Shown here one piece after another: positions 10,591 through 17,987 of a stretch of DNA of 64,000 nt. The DNA is from Saprospiraceae bacterium (GTDB lineage Bacteria; Bacteroidota; Bacteroidia; Chitinophagales; Saprospiraceae), in NCBI GenBank assembly GCA_026986005.1, contig JALSPK010000160.1, forward strand, positions 1-64,000, written 5' to 3'. Both the position numbers and the translations under genes were made by a program. The notes below the pieces were generated by a model that ran no database searches, was not told the origin of the DNA, and worked only from the letters and a program-made list of their open reading frames with translations. Positions within the stretch are counted from its first letter, which is position 1, and every line of letters begins with the position of its first letter.

Positions 10591-12051
10591 ATGAAAAACA
10601 TTATTATTTTTATAGTGGTACTTTTTAGTATGTCTTCTTCGATATGTCAGGATATGCATATTTCCCAAAACTATCTATATCCCGTCTTTGCCAACTCTTC
10701 ATTTGCAGGAGATATTGAAAAAGGAAATATTCAATTTGGAACATTATATAGAAATCAAGCATTTACAGTGACTCCCAATCCATATAATACTTATTTTATT
10801 TTTGCCAATGGCAAAATTGAACCTCGTATCCTTAATGGCAATAATATCGGGATTGCCTTATTGGTTTTAAAAGATAATTCGGGTAAGGGGGGCTTAGTAA
10901 CGGATAAAACAACTTTGAATATCGCATATCATTTTAATTTTGCATCTGTGATTAGGAGTTTTTCTTTTGGGACAAAGCTGGAATATATTTCGAGAAGATT
11001 TAACAACTTTGGAGCTTTTAGCTTTGAGGAAGATTTGATTGGGGCTGGTTTCTCTGAAAAAGGTATTTATAATAATAACTATCTGGATTTTGGTTTGGGC
11101 ACATCATTAATTGTTCGAATATATAAACAAACCAATCTAAAACTCGGTTTAAGTGCCAATAATATTAGTTTTGGGACAAAAGGACTCAATTCAGGCTCAT
11201 TAAGAATTTTTGGAGTCTTATACAATGCATTTATCGAAATGAGAACCCCCTTAAATGAGAACTTATATTTTCTTCCCAAGGTGTTTTATGCAAAAACACA
11301 TAAGCAAAAAGAGATACAGGTTCAGTCCCTATTATCTTACGATTATAATAATGTAGATCTTAAAGCAGGAGTTGGACTACGGGTAGATGATGCGATGCAA
11401 ATACTATTAGGAGCTGATTTTGAAAATTGGGAGATAGGTGTGGCTTACGATATAAATATTTCTGATTTGGCAGTTGTATCCCGATATGGTTCCGGATTTG
11501 AGATTGGAGTAAAATATAGTTATGCAGCCTCAAAATATTTTCGTAAAACAGTGGATTTCCCAAGGATATTTTTAAAGCCAAAAGCAGAAGTAAAAAAGCC
11601 CCAAAATGCAGAATTAAAAGAAATAGAATTAAAAAAGAAGGATATAAAAAAGGAAGATGTAAAAAGAGATCACCCCATAGTTCTCAAAGACATATTTTTT
11701 GAATATGATAAAGCGGAAATACCCTTGGAATCTAAAAGTGAATTGATACAATTGTTAAGGTTGTTAAATAAAAACAAAGATATTATTATTGAAATATCAT
11801 CTCATACTGATTGCCGTGGGAGTGACAAGTACAATTTAGCATTGTCCCAACGCAGGGCAGAGGCTATTAATAAATGGTTTACAGATAGAGGAATTGATTC
11901 AGATAGGATAAAGGCAAAAGGATATGGTGAAACAAGATTGCTGAATCATTGTAAGGATGGAGTGCAATGTACAGAATCAGAACATAAAGTAAATAGACGA
12001 ACCGAATTTGTAATAATCGGTAGAGCAACTACCACTAAATTAAAAAAATGA
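10591..12051 (+). CDS. PorP/SprF-family T9SS membrane protein fused to a C-terminal OmpA-like domain
   Basis: The 486-residue protein has a signal peptide (MKNIIIFIVVLFSMSSSICQ), then a PorP/SprF-type outer-membrane barrel over about residues 22-320 (DMHISQNYLYPVFANSSFAG; later GVGLRVDDAMQILLGADFENWEIGVAYDIN). After a Lys/Glu-rich linker (about 330-360) comes an OmpA/MotB peptidoglycan-binding domain (LKDIFFEYDKAEIPLES; SSHTDCRGSDKYNLALSQRRA; VNRRTEFVI). Stand-alone PorP/SprF proteins lack the OmpA part, so this version would tie the outer-membrane component to the cell wall. It follows the giant type B substrate, which supports a dedicated substrate/partner pairing. Its stop overlaps the start of the WYL regulator by 4 bases. 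Confidence 0.9.
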   Translation: MKNIIIFIVVLFSMSSSICQDMHISQNYLYPVFANSSFAGDIEKGNIQFGTLYRNQAFTVTPNPYNTYFIFANGKIEPRILNGNNIGIALLVLKDNSGKGGLVTDKTTLNIAYHFNFASVIRSFSFGTKLEYISRRFNNFGAFSFEEDLIGAGFSEKGIYNNNYLDFGLGTSLIVRIYKQTNLKLGLSANNISFGTKGLNSGSLRIFGVLYNAFIEMRTPLNENLYFLPKVFYAKTHKQKEIQVQSLLSYDYNNVDLKAGVGLRVDDAMQILLGADFENWEIGVAYDINISDLAVVSRYGSGFEIGVKYSYAASKYFRKTVDFPRIFLKPKAEVKKPQNAELKEIELKKKDIKKEDVKRDHPIVLKDIFFEYDKAEIPLESKSELIQLLRLLNKNKDIIIEISSHTDCRGSDKYNLALSQRRAEAINKWFTDRGIDSDRIKAKGYGETRLLNHCKDGVQCTESEHKVNRRTEFVIIGRATTTKLKK

Positions 12052-12749
12052 GTCAAAGTGAGAAACCTCGTTTATCCAGATTAACTTCAATAATTACCGA
12101 ATTGCAATCCAATAAAATACTCAAAGCAAGAGTTATTGCTGACAAGTTCAAAATTTCAATAAGGACTGTTTATCGAGATATGGAGACTTTGAAAAAATCG
12201 GGAATTCCAATTTATACCGTTGATGGAAAAGGTTATTCCTTGGTTGATGGATACAGATTGCCTCCGATAATGTTTACTGAACAAGAAGCAAATGCATTGA
12301 TTACGGCAGCAAAGCTTATATCGAAAAATAAGGATAAATCTCTGATTGATAATCACGAGAGTGCTATTTCTAAAATAAAAGCAGTATTGAGGCATTCCGG
12401 TAAAGATAAAGCAGCTATACTCTCAGATAGAATTGCATTTTTTATTAATTATAACAAAGAGACCACCAGCGATAATCTTTCTTTGATACAAATTGCAATT
12501 ACAAATCAGAATCTATTAAAAATAACTTACAAATCCATAAGCAATAATGATGTCACTATTCGAGTAATTGAACCTTATGCTATTTACCATTCGAAGGAAA
12601 ATTGGATATTAATCGCTTATTGTAGATTGAGAAATGATTTTAGAGAATTTAGATTAGATAAGATAATATCAATAATCTCAACTAGCGAAAAATTTGAAGA
12701 TAAAAACTTTGTTTTGTATAAATATTTTGAAGAAAAAATTAACCCCTGA
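12048..12749 (+). CDS. YafY-type transcriptional regulator (HTH + WYL domain)
   Basis: The 233-residue protein carries an N-terminal DeoR-like winged helix (about 10-65: LTSIITELQSNKILKARVIA, then KFKISIRTVYRDMETLKKSG) and, after GYSLVDGYRLPPIMFTEQEA, a WYL domain (about 145-215: ITYKSISNNDV, WILIAYCRLRNDFREFRLDKI). WYL domains sense small ligands or nucleic acids and control transcription by the attached HTH. The ATG start overlaps the stop of the upstream gene (ATGA), so translation is probably coupled. The next gene downstream encodes a small dimeric-barrel protein, a possible target, but this is an inference from position. Confidence 0.9.
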   Translation: MSQSEKPRLSRLTSIITELQSNKILKARVIADKFKISIRTVYRDMETLKKSGIPIYTVDGKGYSLVDGYRLPPIMFTEQEANALITAAKLISKNKDKSLIDNHESAISKIKAVLRHSGKDKAAILSDRIAFFINYNKETTSDNLSLIQIAITNQNLLKITYKSISNNDVTIRVIEPYAIYHSKENWILIAYCRLRNDFREFRLDKIISIISTSEKFEDKNFVLYKYFEEKINP

Positions 12750-12773
12750 CATAAGGCTGACAAAATAAGTGTT

Positions 12774-12781
12774 TATCTTTG
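12774..12781 (+). promoter_or_regulatory. Bacteroidota -7 element upstream of the ABM-like gene
   Basis: TATCTTTG matches the TAnnTTTG -7 consensus of Bacteroidota and sits 61 bases before the ATG at 12843. No clear TTG -33 box is seen at the expected distance, so this is a partial match only. Confidence 0.45.
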
Positions 12782-12842
12782 TGTCGAAAATTTATTCAGT
12801 TTCCAAGAAAAAACGGAAACGCATCATTAAAATTTATATGTT

Positions 12843-13142
12843 ATGAAAAATGTAATTGTATTAGTGAGTTTTGATTTGAATAATGAGAACTTATTGGATG
12901 AGTGGAAAAAAATATCTGCCGGAATAACCGAAAGCCTAAAACAAGAAGATGGTTTTATCTCCAGATACTCAGGAGTAGATGAAAATGGAAGAATCCATTG
13001 TATCATAAAATGGGAAAACATGGAAAAACGCAAAGCTTTTGGAAAAAAGATGGAAGAGGAGTCTTTTAAAGAAAAAATGAAGGATTTTGGCAGAATAGCC
13101 AATATGGAAACCATGAAAATGGAAGTTGTAGAAGTTTTTTAA
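12843..13142 (+). CDS. Small ABM-like (dimeric alpha/beta barrel) protein
   Basis: The 99-residue protein has the pattern of a ferredoxin-like antibiotic-biosynthesis-monooxygenase or heme-degrading fold: strand MKNVIVLVSFDL, helix LLDEWKKISAGITESLKQEDGF, strand ISRYSGVDENGRIHCIIKWEN, helix EKRKAFGKKMEE, final strand MKMEVVEVF. The family covers small oxygenases and binding proteins, and no catalytic residue is certain here. It follows the WYL regulator by 93 bases, has its own -7-like element and ends in a strong terminator, so it appears to be a one-gene unit. No membrane segment or signal is present; the protein should be cytoplasmic. Confidence 0.6.
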   Translation: MKNVIVLVSFDLNNENLLDEWKKISAGITESLKQEDGFISRYSGVDENGRIHCIIKWENMEKRKAFGKKMEEESFKEKMKDFGRIANMETMKMEVVEVF

Positions 13143-13154
13143 AACACAGCTAAT

Positions 13155-13198
13155 AAAAGCTACTTGTGATTGATATATTCATTTCGAGTAGCTTTTTT
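13155..13198 (+). terminator. Rho-independent terminator
   Basis: A perfect 10-bp stem (AAAAGCTACT at 13155-13164 pairing with AGTAGCTTTT at 13187-13196) ends in a T run 12 bases after the stop of the ABM-like gene. Confidence 0.85.
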
Positions 13199-13332
13199 AA
13201 AAACATTACAGTTGTTAAGACATAGTGATATTAAAATTCTAATAATTTTTGACCCGGAAATTATAAAAAAATAGTATTTAAAATAGCTTTCTTAAGTATT
13301 ATATGTAATATTGCATTTTTCTAATTAAGAAG

Positions 13333-13926
13333 ATGTTTAAAATGAATATTTTACCGCAATTAAAAACTTTTTCTTCTCAGGAGTGGGTAAATGTAGTATT
13401 GGACAATTTTGATGAGTTTTTGCAAGATCATGCAGATGGTGAGCGCAAAGTAGCTGCCAATTCTATGGGTTTAATCGCAAAATATCCTAACAAAGTTGAG
13501 ATGATTCCGGATTTGACACAAAATGCTATTGAAGAGTTGGTTCATTTTAAAATGGTATATAAAGTCATGCTTGAGAGAGGTATTCAATTGAGGCATTCTA
13601 TACCAAAGGATGAATATGCTGTAGCAATGATAAAAAAAGCACATTCGGGTAGGATTGAGAGATTTCTTGATAGATTGTTGATAGTTTCTATTTCGGAGGT
13701 AAGAGGTAAGGAAAGATTTGGGGCTATTGAAGATGCATTAGAAGACCCTAAATTAAAGGCTCTTTATCGTAAAATAAGAATTGATGAAGAAAAGCACGGG
13801 AGTGTTTTTGTTGATTTGGCTTTGCTTTATTTTGATAGAGAACAAGTGAAAAAACGAATTAAATATTGGGAACAAGTAGAAGACGAAATATTCAGAAGCC
13901 TTCCACTAAGACCTCATTTACATTAA
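13333..13926 (+). CDS. miaE: tRNA-(ms2io6A37) hydroxylase MiaE
   Basis: The 197-residue protein matches MiaE, the di-iron, O2-dependent enzyme that hydroxylates the isopentenyl group of ms2i6A37 in tRNAs reading U-initial codons. Characteristic segments include FLQDHADGERKVAANSM (about 31-47), the ligand-bearing EELVHFKMVYKVM (about 67-80), SISEVRGKERF (about 120-130) and RIDEEKHGSVFVDLALLYF (about 153-171). These give the repeated Glu and ExxH ligands of a ferritin-like four-helix bundle. A second Met lies at residue 4 (13342), so the exact start is uncertain. It is followed after 22 bases by a small lipoprotein gene. Confidence 0.92.
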   Translation: MFKMNILPQLKTFSSQEWVNVVLDNFDEFLQDHADGERKVAANSMGLIAKYPNKVEMIPDLTQNAIEELVHFKMVYKVMLERGIQLRHSIPKDEYAVAMIKKAHSGRIERFLDRLLIVSISEVRGKERFGAIEDALEDPKLKALYRKIRIDEEKHGSVFVDLALLYFDREQVKKRIKYWEQVEDEIFRSLPLRPHLH

Positions 13927-13948
13927 ATAAATTAATAAAATCACGTAT

Positions 13949-14383
13949 ATGAAATCAGTTAAATCAAAAATAGTATTAATATTTCTTGTGCTCGCTTTTT
14001 TTTCTTGTAAGCAAGAAAATAAAACATCGGACGGTATTAATTCTCATAAAATTGAAACTAATGACATCATGGACTCAAAAGAGTTTGAAAATTATTTTTT
14101 GTTATTTTTTAGCCTCTCTGACGAAAACACAAAAACAGACCTGCCTTATGTAAATAAATTTATGACTGACAATAAATTATTTCCATTTAAGGATGTTTGT
14201 GGTTTATTGAATAATGAAAAAGTAAAATCAGATGAACGTGTATTAAAGTTTTGGGAGACTAGATGTAAATTTAATAAAGCAAAGGATAAGCTGATGAGAA
14301 AATATCAAATAGATGGTGATTCGATTAAGGTATTGATGTCAAAAGCTATAAAAATTGGCAAATACAATAAAAAATTAAAATAA
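13949..14383 (+). CDS. Hypothetical lipoprotein
   Basis: The 144-residue protein has a hydrophobic leader ending in a relaxed lipobox (VLAFFSCKQEN), so it is probably a membrane-anchored lipoprotein. The rest is charged and mainly helical, with two pairs of Asp/Glu-Lys stretches and no motif I recognise. It lies 22 bases after miaE on the same strand, but no functional link is evident. A 177-base AT-rich gap separates it from the rplU promoter. Confidence 0.6.
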   Translation: MKSVKSKIVLIFLVLAFFSCKQENKTSDGINSHKIETNDIMDSKEFENYFLLFFSLSDENTKTDLPYVNKFMTDNKLFPFKDVCGLLNNEKVKSDERVLKFWETRCKFNKAKDKLMRKYQIDGDSIKVLMSKAIKIGKYNKKLK

Positions 14384-14497
14384 CTGGGAAATCATATAAT
14401 AAATTGAAAAGAACAATTTTACATATATAATTTTAATTGTTTTTAAATATATTGTGCCATTATAAATACTTTTGATTCAAATTATTAACATATTTTA

Positions 14498-14527
14498 TTG
14501 ATATATTAAAACAAAATAGTATCTTTG
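14498..14527 (+). promoter_or_regulatory. Promoter of the rplU-rpmA operon
   Basis: TTG at 14498-14500 and TATCTTTG at 14520-14527 are spaced by 19 bases, matching the -33/-7 consensus of Bacteroidota. The rplU start codon is 33 bases downstream of the -7 box. Confidence 0.8.
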
Positions 14528-14560
14528 CGCTCCATTTTATTAAACTAAAAATATAACGAT

Positions 14561-14869
14561 ATGTTTGCAATAGTTGAAATAAACGGTCAGCAATTCAAAG
14601 TGACAAATGATCAAGAGATATTTGTCCACCGTTTACAAAACGCAGAAGGAGATAGTGTTACTTTTGACAAAGTGCTCCTCGTCAATGATGACAAAAACAC
14701 ACAAATTGGCAGCCCTGTATTGAAAGCTTCAGTTGGTGCTACAGTTTTAGAACATGTAAAAGGCGATAAGGTTATCGTTTTTAAGAAGAAAAGAAGAAAA
14801 GGTTACAGAGTAAAAAACGGACACAGACAGTATTTTACAAAATTGAAGATCGATTCAATTAAATTTTAA
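14561..14869 (+). CDS. rplU: 50S ribosomal protein L21
   Basis: The 102-residue protein is a full-length, unextended L21: MFAIVEINGQQFKVTNDQEI at the N-terminus, VLLVNDDKNTQIGSPVL in the middle, and the basic RNA-binding tail VIVFKKKRRKGYRVKNGHRQ. L21 binds 23S rRNA in the large subunit. It is followed by rpmA after 21 bases, the usual order. In some Bacteroidota it is L21 that carries a C-terminal helix-hairpin-helix extension (recalled, not checked); here L21 is short and the extension sits on L27. Confidence 0.97.
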   Translation: MFAIVEINGQQFKVTNDQEIFVHRLQNAEGDSVTFDKVLLVNDDKNTQIGSPVLKASVGATVLEHVKGDKVIVFKKKRRKGYRVKNGHRQYFTKLKIDSIKF

Positions 14870-14890
14870 TTAATCCAAAAATCTTAAGAA

Positions 14891-15559
14891 ATGGCACATA
14901 AAAAAGGAGTAGGTAGTTCTGACAATGGTAGGGATAGTAATAGTAAACGATTGGGAGTAAAATTGTTTGGAGGACAAGTAGCTAGAGCAGGAAATATCAT
15001 ACTAAAGCAAAGAGGAACAAAATTTCACCCGGGTGATAATGTTTATTTAAGTAGAGATCAATCAATTCATGCAAAGGTTGATGGCTTTGTAAAGTTTCAG
15101 GTTAAAAGAAACAAAAGAACGTACGTGAGCATTATTCCAATTACAGAAGAGTTGATAACAGCAGCTAATAATCAAGTTGAAGAAACAATTGCTCCACAAA
15201 AAGCAGTTTCAGATTCTACTCCAAAAGTAGAAAAAGTAACAGAAGAAAAAGTTGTTGCAGAAGAGACACCAAAAACAACTCAGGCACCAAAGAGAACAGA
15301 CGGTGATAAAGATGATTTGACAAAAGTAGAAGGAATAGGACCAAAACTAAAAGGCATTTTTCATGATGCAGGTATCTTGACTTTTGCTGACTTGGCGGCC
15401 AAAGCAGCTGATGAACTTAGAGAGATTTTATTAGAAGCAGGTGGTAACAGATATGCTAGATTTGATCCGACTACATGGCCTGCGCAAGCTAAATTGGCAG
15501 CGGAAGGTAAATGGGAAGAATTGAAAGTTTGGCAAGATGAACTAGATGGAGGCAAGTAG
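14891..15559 (+). CDS. rpmA: 50S ribosomal protein L27 with a C-terminal helix-hairpin-helix extension
   Basis: Residues 1-84 are a normal L27 ([47 protein letters not shown]), the large-subunit protein near the peptidyl-transferase centre. L27 is normally 85-95 residues, but this protein has 222. An acidic/Thr/Pro-rich linker (about 85-138) leads into a helix-hairpin-helix-like domain (about 139-222: [54 protein letters not shown]). This domain resembles the 'PDDLKKIEGIGP' modules found at the C-termini of other Bacteroidota proteins. The frame is continuous and the terminator lies just downstream, so the fusion is not an assembly artefact at a contig edge. The role of the tail is unknown. 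Confidence 0.95.
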   Translation: MAHKKGVGSSDNGRDSNSKRLGVKLFGGQVARAGNIILKQRGTKFHPGDNVYLSRDQSIHAKVDGFVKFQVKRNKRTYVSIIPITEELITAANNQVEETIAPQKAVSDSTPKVEKVTEEKVVAEETPKTTQAPKRTDGDKDDLTKVEGIGPKLKGIFHDAGILTFADLAAKAADELREILLEAGGNRYARFDPTTWPAQAKLAAEGKWEELKVWQDELDGGK

Positions 15560-15581
15560 CATTAAGCTCTTAGAAAATATG

Positions 15582-15614
15582 AAAAAGCTGTTTCTAGTCG
15601 AAGCAGCTTTTTTT
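15582..15614 (+). terminator. Rho-independent terminator of rplU-rpmA
   Basis: The arm AAAAAGCTG(t)TTC at 15582-15594 pairs with GAA(g)CAGCTTTTTT at about 15600-15613, giving a GC-cored hairpin with a T run, 22 bases after the rpmA stop. Confidence 0.85.
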
Positions 15615-15690
15615 ATTTGCCTACCATATTTTATACTAATTCGATACCAATACACCTGATAAATTCGCTATCTATTTCAGATATTATTCG

Positions 15691-16167
15691 TTAGTATTCT
15701 ATTTTATCAACCTTTTTTGTCCATTTTTTAAAAACTATTTGAGCATTTTTTTGAAGCAATTGATTCATCGGTATTTTGCGATTATTGATTGGGGTAGCTA
15801 TTTCTTGATATATAAAAGCATCGTCAAAACCGGCATTAGCAGCATCTATTTTATCAGCAGCATAGTATACCGCTTTTGGTCTTGCCCAGTAAATCGCTCC
15901 CAGGCACATGGGACAAGGTTCGCAACTCGTATATATTTCACAATTTTCCAACTGGAAAGAATTTATATTTTTACACGCATCTCTTATTGCCACTACTTCA
16001 GCGTGTGCGGTTGGGTCATTGCTGGTAGTTACCCGGTTATTTCCTCTTCCAATTATTTTTCCATCTTGTACTACAATGGCTCCAAAGGGTCCACCTTTTC
16101 CACTATTCATACCATCATTTGCCAATTTTATAGCTTCCAGCATAAATTTTTCTTTCGTTTTTGACAT
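15691..16167 (-). CDS. guaD: Guanine deaminase (CDA-fold nucleoside deaminase)
   Basis: The 158-residue protein has the zinc motifs of the cytidine-deaminase fold: HAE at residues 55-57 (catalytic Glu57) and PCPMC at 84-88. The segment AADKIDAANAGFDDAFIY and the C-terminal aromatic/acidic end (WTKKVDKIEY) resemble Bacillus-type GuaD more than tRNA adenosine deaminase TadA. GuaD converts guanine to xanthine and ammonia in purine salvage. TadA remains the alternative because the families share motifs. It is a monocistronic minus-strand gene between two plus-strand units. Confidence 0.82.
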   Translation of the reverse strand: MSKTKEKFMLEAIKLANDGMNSGKGGPFGAIVVQDGKIIGRGNNRVTTSNDPTAHAEVVAIRDACKNINSFQLENCEIYTSCEPCPMCLGAIYWARPKAVYYAADKIDAANAGFDDAFIYQEIATPINNRKIPMNQLLQKNAQIVFKKWTKKVDKIEY

Positions 16168-16289
16168 AATATATTTTTTACATCAAAGATAAAATATAAT
16201 ACAGCATAGTTCAAAAAAACTTTTATTAAATGTTAAAAAATTGAATCTTTTATTAATTTAGAGGTTTCTTTTAATAAAACAATCTGAAT

Positions 16290-17249
16290 ATGGTATTTTT
16301 AGAATTTGAAAAGCCTTTGGAGAAATTGCACGAGCAATTAGAAAAATTGATACAAATCAATGAGGAAGGGGAATTGGATATGAGTGATAAAATAAAAGAA
16401 CTAGAGAATAAAATCAATAAAAAGTCAAAAGAGATATTTTCTAACCTTAGCGGGTGGGAGAGAGTCCAATTATCAAGGCATCCCCAACGACCATATACAG
16501 AATTTTATATTGAGCATATTACAACAAAGTTTGTAGAATTGCATGGTGACAGGTATTTTAATGACGACAAAGCCATAATAGGAGGACTGGGAAAGATAGG
16601 TACTCAAAGTGTTGTTATAGTCGGTCAGCAAAAGGGGACAAATACCAAAATGAGACAATATAGAAATTTTGGCATGGCAAATCCTGACGGTTATAGAAAA
16701 GCACTAAGGTTAATGAAATTGGCTGAAAAATTCAAATTGCCTGTAATTACCTTAATAGACACTCCGGGAGCCTATCCTGGTATTGAAGCGGAAGAAAGAG
16801 GACAGGCAGAGGCAATAGCAAGAAACCTTTTTGAAATGGCAAACTTAAGAACTCCTATTTTAGCTTATGTGATTGGGGAAGGAGCTTCAGGAGGTGCATT
16901 GGGAATAGGTATTGGTGACAAAGTTTTCATGCTTGAGAACACTTGGTATTCTGTTATTTCTCCTGAAAACTGTTCGACGATATTGTGGAGAACTTGGGAC
17001 TATAAAGAGACTGCAGCAGAAGCATTGAAATTGACCCCTGAACATATGTTGGAGTTTGGTCTGATAGAAGATATTGTTAAAGAGCCACTAGGTGGAGCTC
17101 ATAAAGATCCTGAGAAAATGGCAAAGACACTAAAAGCGCATATAGTGAAACAATTGAAAGAAATCAATGAAATAGATACAGATACTCTGTTGAAAAACAG
17201 AATTGAGAGATATAAAAATATTGGCGAATTTGAGGAAGTAACTGAATAA
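16290..17249 (+). CDS. accA: Acetyl-CoA carboxylase carboxyltransferase subunit alpha
   Basis: The 319-residue protein is a full-length Acc[18 protein letters not shown] at the N-terminus, [19 protein letters not shown] (about 56-74), [59 protein letters not shown] (about 155-175) and [17 protein letters not shown]. It transfers the carboxyl group from biotin to acetyl-CoA with AccD, the first step of fatty acid synthesis. The gene for a DUF6913-type protein follows after 24 bases. No accD, accB or accC is present in this window. Confidence 0.97.
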   Translation: MVFLEFEKPLEKLHEQLEKLIQINEEGELDMSDKIKELENKINKKSKEIFSNLSGWERVQLSRHPQRPYTEFYIEHITTKFVELHGDRYFNDDKAIIGGLGKIGTQSVVIVGQQKGTNTKMRQYRNFGMANPDGYRKALRLMKLAEKFKLPVITLIDTPGAYPGIEAEERGQAEAIARNLFEMANLRTPILAYVIGEGASGGALGIGIGDKVFMLENTWYSVISPENCSTILWRTWDYKETAAEALKLTPEHMLEFGLIEDIVKEPLGGAHKDPEKMAKTLKAHIVKQLKEINEIDTDTLLKNRIERYKNIGEFEEVTE

Positions 17250-17273
17250 AATCTTACAACTTGAAAGGAGAGG

Positions 17274-17789
17274 ATGAAGGAATACGCATATAATAAATCA
17301 TTAAAAAAATTACTTAAGGGTAAAAATAAAAAGAAGGAGGGATTGAGTATAAACCCGGCAAATTCAATTTTGATTCTTTTTGATGGTACTGATAATAAAA
17401 ATAGAAGAATAATACTTGAGTTTAGCGAAAAACTGAAATCTAAAGGTAGAAAAGTGAAATTATTGAGTTTTATAGATTCAAAAGGGGAGTTAATGGATTT
17501 TGGTATGGCTGTTTATAATAATAAGTCGATTAATGTTTTTGATTTCCCCAAAAAGCATATTTTGCAGTTGCTGGAATCTGAAAAATTCGATTTCCTTTTT
17601 AATCTTAATATAGATGATCACAAGCATCTACACGCTTTAGCCTGTAAAGCAGATGCTTCATTCAAATTGAGTTTACCTACAAAATATTCACATAATTTTA
17701 CTATGATAATGAATACAAAAGAGAAAAAAGATTTGGGTACAATTTTAAAAGAAACCAATAAATGTTTGGAAAAATTATCCCAAGAGTAG
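17274..17789 (+). CDS. DUF6913-type hypothetical protein
   Basis: The 171-residue protein resembles a conserved Bacteroidota family (DUF6913, recalled): a basic N-terminus, then a Rossmann-like strand/helix pattern SILILFDGTDNKNRRIILEF (about 31-50), KGRKVKLLSFID, INVFDFPKKHI and KFDFLFNLNIDDHKHLHALA. There is no signal peptide or membrane segment, so it should be cytoplasmic. It is probably co-transcribed with accA (24-base gap), but no function is known. Confidence 0.7.
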   Translation: MKEYAYNKSLKKLLKGKNKKKEGLSINPANSILILFDGTDNKNRRIILEFSEKLKSKGRKVKLLSFIDSKGELMDFGMAVYNNKSINVFDFPKKHILQLLESEKFDFLFNLNIDDHKHLHALACKADASFKLSLPTKYSHNFTMIMNTKEKKDLGTILKETNKCLEKLSQE

Positions 17790-17948
17790 AGTAAACCAAC
17801 ATGTATATAATCAGTATGTTTTTATTTTTTGTTCTGCTATCTTATAACTCTCCCGCTAAAGCTGGATAGGCTTCATTTATCCGTTGCTCTACGAAATCGG
17901 GACAAAATCTCTTAAATTTTCGATCTTTACACTTCTCTCTCCAAGGCA

Positions 17949-17970
17949 AAGGTCTCCTGACCTCTTGCCG
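17949..17970. terminator. Stem-loop between convergent genes
   Basis: AGGTC at 17950-17954 pairs with GACCT at 17959-17963 around a TCCT loop. The stem extends outward through GGCAA/TTGCC with a single bulged base. It lies between the converging DUF6913 and HEAT/cyclophilin genes and could act as a shared terminator, although it lacks a T run on either side. The surrounding 17842-17985 segment is visibly more GC-rich than its flanks. Confidence 0.4.
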
Positions 17971-17987
17971 AAAACGAATTCATTTGG

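Noticed and set aside
15739-16192. Forward frames opposite guaD
   Set aside because: The minus-strand gene has clear deaminase motifs; the forward translations have none.
17842-17985. Possible tRNA or small RNA gene in the GC-richer intergenic segment
   Set aside because: No cloverleaf, anticodon arm or T-arm could be built; only the single stem-loop at 17949-17970 is clear.
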